Shown: positions 14,404 to 20,223 of the stretch, in pieces | How positions within the stretch are numbered: position 1 is the first letter of the stretch | Layout of the letters: every line of letters begins with the position of its first letter | DNA from: Bacteroidota bacterium | GTDB taxonomy: Bacteria; Bacteroidota; Bacteroidia; Bacteroidales; VadinHA17 | DNA length: 20,223 bases | NCBI GenBank assembly: GCA_012838685.1 | Contig: DUOU01000107.1 | Coordinates: forward strand, 1 to 20,223 | Direction: 5' to 3' | Program-made: the position numbers and the translations under genes | Notes under the pieces: model-generated | Database searches by the model: none | Told to the model about the DNA's origin: nothing | What the model saw: only the letters and a program-made list of their open reading frames with translations

Positions 14404-14880
14404 ATGACGTTCGACAATGAAGCGACAATAATTGGGGTACGTATCAAACTGTTCGTCGCCACGGTGTTGATGATAACTTACCTTGTGTTGGCTTATGTTG
14501 CCGAAATAATTAAATTTCCGGTACTGGGCCTGGAGGAGGAGTTCTGGACCTTTATACTGGTGCTTATATACATATTGTTTATAGGCTACCCCAGTTTCGC
14601 CGTTTACCAGTTTTTTTATTTTAGCGATGAAGGGGATACATTGGTGTTCCGTTATTTCACGGCGGGAATTATAGGTGGCAGGAAGAATTCTGTTGTTATC
14701 CCAAAAAACAGTTTTGAGGGATATAAAATTGAAACCGAATATATGGGATTACGACAATATATTGTTCTTTACCAGAGAGTTGGAGTAGAAGTGGCAAAAT
14801 ATCCCAATATTTATATCAGCGCCCTGAAAAAGAATGAGCTGAACAAATTGGTCGCCGCCCTTAACAGGATAAAGAGATAA
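14404..14880 (+). CDS. Small membrane protein with PH-like C-terminal domain, function unknown
   Basis: A 158-residue protein I do not recognise by name. It has two transmembrane helices, at about residues 14-36 (LFVATVLMITYLVLAYVAEI) and 48-70 (WTFILVLIYILFIGYPSFAV). A soluble C-terminal part of about 85 residues has the alternating strand pattern and terminal helix (ISALKKNELNKLVAALNRI) of bacterial PH-like domains. An in-frame TTG at 14398 is an alternative start; the ATG two codons later is preferred. It stands alone between the divergent aspS and the convergent dehydrogenase gene, so context gives no function. Confidence 0.65.
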   Translation: MTFDNEATIIGVRIKLFVATVLMITYLVLAYVAEIIKFPVLGLEEEFWTFILVLIYILFIGYPSFAVYQFFYFSDEGDTLVFRYFTAGIIGGRKNSVVIPKNSFEGYKIETEYMGLRQYIVLYQRVGVEVAKYPNIYISALKKNELNKLVAALNRIKR

Positions 14881-14922
14881 AAGGCATATCCATCGGATAG
14901 CCGGTAATCCCACCCTGGACTA

Positions 14923-15735
14923 TCAAATCAAAGAGTAAAAAATATCCCAAACCCTTGCAGTGTCGGGAGATTGTTCAAGTTTCGCGACATCTCTTGGCCG
15001 TTTATCCTTGTAGTGTCCTCCCGTTTTTCCCTGAACCGAGCTGTCGGTCGCCAGAAAGATCGCCGTCGCCGCGCCCCTCTCCGGTCTTCTGATAAACGGC
15101 CGGAATAGCAGGTTTACTAGCGGATCCAGCCAGTTGTTCAGCGATATTATCGAGGTATCCACAATTCCCGGATCGACGCAGTTAACTGTTATTCCGTCAT
15201 CCCGCAACTCCTTCGCCAGGGAAAACGACAACAACTGGAGAGCCAGCTTGGAGTCGGAATACCTCTTGAACCTGCTGGACCTATCCACAGGATTGGGGTA
15301 GTCATTGGGTATAACGCCAAACCATACCGTAACGGAAACAGTGTTTATTATCCTTGACCCCCCGCGCAACAGCCGCCGGATCTCCCATGTGAAGAGAGAG
15401 GGGCCGAAGCAGTTGACCATAGCGTGCATCTCAAAACCGTTGGACGCTGTCCGCAGCTCCTTCTCCATCATGCCGGCGTTATTGATGACAACATCTATCG
15501 GGTCGCCCTGATCAACCAGTTTTCGCGCCCCACGGTGGATGGATTCGGTGTCGGCCAGATCCACAAACAACAGAGAGACCCTCCCCTCCCCGTACAGTTC
15601 CAGCATCTTCTCAAAAAAAGGGGTTCTGCCCGTGGAAGGGCGGCTGACCATTATAACCGAATGGCCGGCGGCCAGCAGTCCGCTACAGATAGTCCTGCCA
15701 ATACCCCCATTAGCGCCGGTAACAATAGCCCTCAT
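14923..15735 (-). CDS. Short-chain dehydrogenase/reductase
   Basis: A 270-residue classical SDR that probably uses NAD(P)H. The Rossmann nucleotide-binding motif is TGANGGIG (residues 6-13), the structural NNAG motif is at 85-88, and the catalytic set is Ser134 (NTVSVT), Tyr159 and Lys163 (YSDSK). VNCVDPGIVDTSI follows as in retinol-dehydrogenase-like members, so a carbonyl reductase acting on a hydrophobic substrate is plausible; the true substrate is unknown. The frame is open for 113 more codons upstream, but those run antisense through the dprA start. MRAIVTGANGGIG is the family-typical N-terminus. TATTTTTG (15760-15767 on the minus strand) is a good -7 box 25 bases upstream. It is divergent from dprA. 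Confidence 0.88.
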   Translation of the reverse strand: MRAIVTGANGGIGRTICSGLLAAGHSVIMVSRPSTGRTPFFEKMLELYGEGRVSLLFVDLADTESIHRGARKLVDQGDPIDVVINNAGMMEKELRTASNGFEMHAMVNCFGPSLFTWEIRRLLRGGSRIINTVSVTVWFGVIPNDYPNPVDRSSRFKRYSDSKLALQLLSFSLAKELRDDGITVNCVDPGIVDTSIISLNNWLDPLVNLLFRPFIRRPERGAATAIFLATDSSVQGKTGGHYKDKRPRDVAKLEQSPDTARVWDIFYSLI

Positions 15736-15759
15736 CCTATTAACATAAAATTTTCGGAA

Positions 15760-15767
15760 CAAAAATA
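15760..15767 (-). promoter_or_regulatory. Candidate -7 box for the short-chain dehydrogenase gene
   Basis: On the minus strand TATTTTTG matches TAnnTTTG exactly, 25 bases before the ATG. A TTTG lies 28 bases further upstream, longer than the usual 19-21 spacing, so the -33 element is doubtful. Confidence 0.35.
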
Positions 15768-15838
15768 TACTTTTATCGCGAAAAGAGCGCGGACACAAAA
15801 AATTGTTATATTCGCATGTTCTCGTAAAAAGTGCTATC

Positions 15839-16948
15839 ATGGAAGAGGTACCATTGGAATATAAGATCGCTCTCGGCCAGATTCCCCGGATAGGTGACAT
15901 CAGCGCCCGGAAATTGGTGGCTTTTTTCGGTTCCGTCGAAGCTCTGTTCCGCGAGCCGGCAAGCTCAATGATGAAGATTCCCGGTATCGGGGAGACACTG
16001 GCAAGGAATATATGCGATAGATCATATCTCGATTCTGCCAAAAGAGAGGCAGAATTTGTCTCCAAATACAACATAAAGACCTATTTCTATCTGGACGCCG
16101 ATTATCCGTACCGACTGGGGCAGTGCGAGGATTCCCCGGTGGTCTTTTTCTATAAGGGCAACGCCGATCTGGATGCCGACAAGATCCTCAGCATTGTTGG
16201 CACCCGCAGCGCGACGATCAGGGGCAGGGAGATATGCGACAAAATTGTATCGACACTAGCGGCGAGGCATAGCAACCTGCTGATCGTGAGCGGACTGGCT
16301 TACGGCATTGACATTGCCGCCCATAAATCGGCACTGAAACATGGACTTCCAACCGTGGGGGTACTCGGAACGGGACTCAAAACAATCTACCCCTCCCTAC
16401 ACCGGCCAATAGCCGAGGAGATGGTCAAGCAGGGAGGATTGATAAGCGATTTTTCATCGGATACGCCGCCCAACAGGGGCAACTTCATCAAAAGGAACAG
16501 GATAATAGCCGGGCTGGCCGATGCCACGCTTGTGGTTGAATCCGGCATTAAGGGGGGAGCATTGATCTCGGCCGACATCGCCGCATCATACAATCGCGAC
16601 GTGCTGGCCGTTCCCGGAAGGGTCAACGATCAGTTTTCCGCCGGTTGCAACAACCTGATAAAAAGCAATAAAGCGGCAATGGTGGAGTCAGCATCCGACA
16701 TAGAATATATCCTTGACTGGATAGTACGGGAGAAAGAAAAGCCGCTCAAAAAGGCAATACCCGAAGATCTCTCTCCCGAAGAGGAGATGATAGTCTCGCT
16801 GCTGACGGAACAGGGCGAAGCGGATACCGACACCATACACAGAATCACCGGCATCCCCATATTTAAGCTCTCCCAGGTACTGTTACAACTGGAAATCAAG
16901 AATATGGTCAAATTCTCGCCGGGGAATATCTATAAACTGGCCTTATAG
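15839..16948 (+). CDS. dprA: DNA-processing protein DprA
   Basis: A 369-residue DprA, which protects incoming single-stranded DNA and loads RecA during natural transformation. An N-terminal helix-hairpin-helix-like region (about residues 10-60, IPGIGETLARNI) precedes the Rossmann-like core: SIVGTRSATIRG, VSGLAYGIDIAAHKSAL, GVLGTGLKTIYP, FIKRNRIIAGLADATLVVES and GGALISADIAASYNRDVLAV. A C-terminal winged helix (about residues 305-369, EEEMIVSLLTEQGEADTDTI) completes it. Length and domain order are normal. The ATG of MEEVPLEYKIALGQIPRIG was chosen over one 12 codons upstream because it matches the usual start. DprA is also found in species not known to be competent, so it does not prove transformation here. 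Confidence 0.95.
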   Translation: MEEVPLEYKIALGQIPRIGDISARKLVAFFGSVEALFREPASSMMKIPGIGETLARNICDRSYLDSAKREAEFVSKYNIKTYFYLDADYPYRLGQCEDSPVVFFYKGNADLDADKILSIVGTRSATIRGREICDKIVSTLAARHSNLLIVSGLAYGIDIAAHKSALKHGLPTVGVLGTGLKTIYPSLHRPIAEEMVKQGGLISDFSSDTPPNRGNFIKRNRIIAGLADATLVVESGIKGGALISADIAASYNRDVLAVPGRVNDQFSAGCNNLIKSNKAAMVESASDIEYILDWIVREKEKPLKKAIPEDLSPEEEMIVSLLTEQGEADTDTIHRITGIPIFKLSQVLLQLEIKNMVKFSPGNIYKLAL

Positions 16949-16989
16949 GATCAAGCAAACAAGAATCTATTTTATGCCACAACTCCTAT

Positions 16990-17021
16990 ATTGCGAATTC
17001 GTATCTATTTTATTAATTTTG
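16990..17021 (+). promoter_or_regulatory. Candidate Bacteroidota promoter for tatD
   Basis: TTG (16991-16993) is followed after 20 bases by TAATTTTG (17014-17021), a good fit to the -33 and -7 consensus with normal spacing. It lies in the 91-base gap after dprA and would start transcription about 12 bases before the tatD ATG. Confidence 0.5.
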
Positions 17022-17039
17022 GGGAACAATAGCCCTCTT

Positions 17040-17813
17040 ATGAAGTTAGCCGACACACATGCGCACCTTTATCTGCCGGAATTCAACGACGACAGGAAGG
17101 AGGTGGTTGAGCGATCCCTCGCGGCGGGCGTGGATAAGATTTCATTGCCCAACATAAACGGCGACTCCCTGCGGCCAATGCTGGACCTCTGCGCCGATTT
17201 CCCGAAAAACTGCTTCCCTATGATCGGACTTCACCCAACATCGGTTAATACCGGATATAAAGAGGCTTTGGGCACCCTGTTCGCCACCGTTGAAACCCAC
17301 CAATTTGTAGCCGTGGGAGAGGTTGGCATCGACCTCTACTGGGACAAAACCTACCTCAAGGAACAGTTGGAGGCTCTGGAGAGACAAATTGAATTCGCGT
17401 TGATCAATGACCTGCCGGTGGCCATACACACCCGCGACGCCATGGCGGAGATGTTCGATATGCTGGAAAGTTTCCGTGGCAGGGGGCCAAGGGGCGTTCT
17501 CCATGCCTTTTCAGGGGACCCTTCCGATGCGCGCAAAGCCGTTGATGCGGGTTTTATGGTGGGAATAGGCGGACCGGTAACCTACAAGAAATCCACGCAA
17601 GCCGAAGTAGTTAAGTATATTGGCACCGAACATATAGTGTTGGAAACCGACTCTCCCTATTTATCGCCGGTACCTTTTAGAGGAAAAAGGAACGAAAGTT
17701 CCTATATTCGCGCAATAAACGAAAAGGTCGCCTCTATTCTGGGCATTTCCCCCGAAGATACGGCACTTATTACCTATCGCAACAGTTGTAAACTATTTGG
17801 ATTGGAATGTTGA
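17040..17813 (+). CDS. tatD: TatD family metal-dependent hydrolase
   Basis: A 257-residue TIM-barrel hydrolase of the TatD family, generally a metal-dependent DNase (3'-5' exonuclease activity in Escherichia coli). The metal ligands are all present: His7 and His9 (DTHAHL), Glu94 (VGEVGIDLYWDK), His130 (AIHTRDA), His155 (LHAFSGD) and Asp204 (LETDSPYLSPVPFRGKRNE). The frame is open 22 codons upstream, but MKLADTHAHLY places the metal motif at the N-terminus as in the family. It follows dprA by 91 bases with its own likely promoter. Nearby dprA suggests DNA metabolism, although the two are not obviously linked in function. Confidence 0.95.
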   Translation: MKLADTHAHLYLPEFNDDRKEVVERSLAAGVDKISLPNINGDSLRPMLDLCADFPKNCFPMIGLHPTSVNTGYKEALGTLFATVETHQFVAVGEVGIDLYWDKTYLKEQLEALERQIEFALINDLPVAIHTRDAMAEMFDMLESFRGRGPRGVLHAFSGDPSDARKAVDAGFMVGIGGPVTYKKSTQAEVVKYIGTEHIVLETDSPYLSPVPFRGKRNESSYIRAINEKVASILGISPEDTALITYRNSCKLFGLEC

Positions 17814-17843
17814 CTATGAATCGAATCCCTTAACAAGACTCCC

Positions 17844-20223
17844 ATGAAAAACAGAATTTTTTTATTGCTTCTCTCTATTTTTATCTTTTCCCCTCTATTG
17901 GGACAACCACCTGAGACAATATACCTGGGCAATATTATCCATCAAGGATATGATGATGATACAGGGTACGGTCCATACAATATAGGATTTAACTTCACTT
18001 TTTTTGGAAACGTCTATTCAGAATTCTACGTTAACTCCAACGGCTTGCTCACTTTCGGTGCATCTACGGACGCTTATGAGCCCGTAACGATTCCAACCGC
18101 GAGCGCGCCAAACAACTATATAGCCCCTTTCTGGGACGACCTGGCAATGGGAAGTGAGGGGAAAATGCTCTACACAACTATAGGAACCTCCCCAAATAGA
18201 AAATGTATCGTACAGTGGACCAATATGCGATTCCCGTCAGATCTTCTTTTGGGTACTTTCCTGGTAATTCTCTATGAAGGGTCAAATAATATACAGTTAC
18301 AATACAGGAGTATCATATCGTCACATTCAATGGCACATGGAGCCTTTGCCACAATAGGGCTTGAAAATTCGGATGGCAGCACGGGAGTTCTCTATTCCTA
18401 TCAAACAGTCTCTGTAGATTCGGAGCAGGCTATCAGATTTACCCCCTCAGGATTGACCTATACAATCGATCCCTCCGCTTTTTATGACGGTATCTATCTT
18501 ACAACCAATATGTCCCTACCCGAACCGGGAATCCCCGATCTCATTGTACCCGCCAGTAACAGCACTATAGGCAATGCGGAGAGATTCGACTGGTCCGAAG
18601 CTTCCAACGCCGGTTCATATACCCTGAAAATATCAAAAAATGCGGACCTTAGCGGATCTGCCAATTATAATACCGGCACCAATACCTATTGGGATGTTTC
18701 CGGGTTAACAGTTGATGCTACCTACTATTGGGCGGTATTCGCGACAAACGCCACAGGTACAACATGGTCGGAGATAAAGCGGTTCTATACCAGTGCCACC
18801 CCTCCATCGACACCTGTACCGCAGACAATATGGATGGAGTTCACTGAAGAGAGAATGATCGATCTGCAATATACCGGAGGGGATGCCAGCGCAAAAACTG
18901 CGGTAATAACCACACTACCCGTAAGCGGGGAGCTTTATCAATATAACGCCGGCGTAAAGGGAGGCCAGATTACCTCGGTACCCACTAACGTAACCGACAG
19001 CGAGATGAGAGTTATCTATGTCGCCAACGGTTCCACTGGCAACAATGCCGGAAACTTTAATTTCCTGGTTCACGACAATAATGGCGACTCTTCTCCCGCA
19101 CTTATAACAGTTAACGTAAATTCCGCCGGAGTGCCAAATCTCCTGCTGGCGGCTAAAAGCAGCAACGTAGAAATACAGTTTGACCGCCCAATGGCCGATC
19201 CTTCGGGCAAGGAGGCCCAATTTTCCGTCAGTGTCGATGGTTTCTCGGCAACGATCAGTTCAGTCGCCTTAAAGGAGGGCGATCCCTATACTATTTCGGT
19301 TACATTAAATGCGCCCCTGACTGGTACGGAAACCGTTCTAATCTCATACACTCAAGGAACTGTAGCCGCCTCCGCAGGCGGGTTGTTGCCCTCTTTCGCG
19401 GACCAACCTGTCAACCTACTTCTACAAACAATCTCATTCGATGCTCTACCCGCTACGACTTATGGCGATAGCCCCATAACACTCTCAGCTACGGCGTCAA
19501 GCGGCTTAACGGTCACATTTACAAGTTCAAACAGTTCGGTTGCTTCCATATTGGACAATACTCTTACTGTCAATTCGGCTGGAAGCTCCCAGGTTACGGC
19601 CCGGCAGATCGGCGATGATACCTATGCTCCTGTCAGATATATCAGGACACTAACGGTAGGAAAAGCGGCACAGACCATAACAATGTCCGATCTGCCGGCG
19701 ACCAAGTATGGTGACGCCGACATTGACCCCGGAGCAACTGCCAGCAGCGGGCTAACGGTGACATACTCATCTAACAACACCGATGTAGCCACTATAGTGG
19801 ACGGAAAGATCCGCATAACGGGAGCCGGAACGGCATCCATAACGGCGTCACAGGGGGGAAACCAGAACTACGAGGCGGCGCCAAACGTGAGCAAGACCCT
19901 GACGGTGGGCAAGGCGACCCAGACAATAACAATGTCCGAACTGCGGGCGGCCAAATATGGGGACGCCGATATAGACCCCGAAGCCACGGCCAGCAGCGGA
20001 CTGACGGTAACATACTCATCTGACAACACCGATGTAGCTGCGATAGTGGACGGAAAAATCCGCATAACGGGGGCCGGCAACGCCACAATAACGGCCTCAC
20101 AGGGGGGCGACCATAACTACGAAGCGGTGCCCGACGTGAGCGAGACGCTAACGGTGAACAAAGCGGACCTCACCTTCAAAGCCGACGATAAGGAGAGGGA
20201 GTATCTTGAAAGTAACCCTGTCC
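17844..20223 (+). CDS. Large secreted MBG-repeat protein, N-terminal 793 residues (cut by right edge)
   Basis: An open reading frame runs from ATG 17844 through the window end with no stop. Residues 1-20 are a signal peptide (MKNRIFLLLLSIFIFSPLLG). Residues about 21-215 are a beta-rich head with FFGNVYSEFYVNSNGLLTFG and PFWDDLAM, common in extracellular bacterial proteins. About 232-325 is fibronectin-III-like (FDWSEASNAGSYTLKISKN). About 335-430 is a cadherin- or Ig-like domain, and about 431-527 another Ig-like (SwmB-like) domain with VEIQFDRPMADPSG. Then come MBG/Ig-like units at 528-609, 610-692 and 693-775, the last two nearly identical, and the start of another (ADLTFKADDKEREYLESNP). 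It is probably a surface or released adhesin; the C-terminus, possibly with a sorting signal, is outside. It follows tatD by 30 bases with no clear Shine-Dalgarno. Confidence 0.85.
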   Translation, partial: MKNRIFLLLLSIFIFSPLLGQPPETIYLGNIIHQGYDDDTGYGPYNIGFNFTFFGNVYSEFYVNSNGLLTFGASTDAYEPVTIPTASAPNNYIAPFWDDLAMGSEGKMLYTTIGTSPNRKCIVQWTNMRFPSDLLLGTFLVILYEGSNNIQLQYRSIISSHSMAHGAFATIGLENSDGSTGVLYSYQTVSVDSEQAIRFTPSGLTYTIDPSAFYDGIYLTTNMSLPEPGIPDLIVPASNSTIGNAERFDWSEASNAGSYTLKISKNADLSGSANYNTGTNTYWDVSGLTVDATYYWAVFATNATGTTWSEIKRFYTSATPPSTPVPQTIWMEFTEERMIDLQYTGGDASAKTAVITTLPVSGELYQYNAGVKGGQITSVPTNVTDSEMRVIYVANGSTGNNAGNFNFLVHDNNGDSSPALITVNVNSAGVPNLLLAAKSSNVEIQFDRPMADPSGKEAQFSVSVDGFSATISSVALKEGDPYTISVTLNAPLTGTETVLISYTQGTVAASAGGLLPSFADQPVNLLLQTISFDALPATTYGDSPITLSATASSGLTVTFTSSNSSVASILDNTLTVNSAGSSQVTARQIGDDTYAPVRYIRTLTVGKAAQTITMSDLPATKYGDADIDPGATASSGLTVTYSSNNTDVATIVDGKIRITGAGTASITASQGGNQNYEAAPNVSKTLTVGKATQTITMSELRAAKYGDADIDPEATASSGLTVTYSSDNTDVAAIVDGKIRITGAGNATITASQGGDHNYEAVPDVSETLTVNKADLTFKADDKEREYLESNPV
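19425..20168. repeat. Three tandem MBG-type coding units of 246, 249 and 249 bases
   Basis: Units start at 19425, 19671 and 19920. Units 2 and 3 share long identical stretches (ATAACAATGTCCGA near each start, ACGGCCAGCAGCGG-type and GTGGACGGAAA blocks) and differ at scattered codons. Unit 1 is much more diverged. This fits a recent duplication of one 83-residue module, with a period that keeps the frame. Confidence 0.85.

Noticed and set aside
15736..16074. The 113-codon upstream extension of the dehydrogenase frame
   Set aside because: It is antisense to the start of dprA and precedes the conserved nucleotide-binding N-terminus, so it is not translated as part of the enzyme.
19622..20100. 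Several minus-strand frames in the repeat protein region
   Set aside because: They repeat with the 249-base period because they are shadows of the coding repeats.

Overview
The window is a piece of a bacterial chromosome, most likely from the phylum Bacteroidota (class Bacteroidia). Four things point there. The division and cell-wall cluster runs mraZ-rsmH-ftsL-like-ftsI, with a Bacteroidota-type FtsL. A GlsA/GlsB-like amino-acyl-lipid gene pair is present. Several genes are preceded by -7 boxes of the Bacteroidota form TAnnTTTG. The secreted proteins carry lipoboxes with K-D-E after the cysteine and MBG-type adhesin repeats. It is mostly ordinary core genome. I see no CRISPR array, insertion sequence, prophage, rRNA or tRNA.

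Layout. Positions 1-2034 (minus strand) are the start of the division cluster, read right to left: mraZ, rsmH, an ftsL-like gene and the N-terminus of ftsI, which runs off the left edge. Just upstream of mraZ are three exact decamers matching the known MraZ operator. About 70 bases further out lie a strong minus-strand terminator and a degenerate array of about fifteen 10-bp units (2171-2320). Positions 2446-3733 (minus) hold a LuxR-type regulator with a degenerate receiver-like domain, overlapped by a di-iron hemerythrin gene of the ScdA/YtfE type. Positions 3824-4870 (minus) encode a Tat-exported TIM-barrel sugar isomerase-like lipoprotein, preceded by a ten-codon leader ORF.

Positions 5210-7083 (plus) hold the GlsA/GlsB-like acyltransferase pair. 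Positions 7194-9591 (minus) hold yebC, a lipoprotein and a SPOR-domain protein. From 9798 on come miaB (+), a HlyD/MacA-type efflux adaptor and aspS (both minus), a small membrane protein (+), a short-chain dehydrogenase (minus), dprA and tatD (+). Last is the first 793 codons of a very large secreted repeat protein (+), which is open at the right edge and so shows no stop.

How the genes fit together. The division cluster makes septal peptidoglycan and is probably autoregulated by MraZ through the decamers. The hemerythrin/LuxR pair looks like a small stress-response unit that does not depend on phosphorylation. The acyltransferase pair would make N-acyl, O-acyl amino-acid lipids for the envelope. 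Several other products (SPOR protein, lipoproteins, efflux adaptor, repeat adhesin) also act in the envelope. The items most worth a second look are the 10-bp array and G-run cluster upstream of mraZ, the pseudo-receiver regulator with its hemerythrin partner, the leader ORF of the isomerase and its roughly 50-residue insertion, and the near-identical 83-residue repeats at the right end. None of these amounts to a clearly new biological system.
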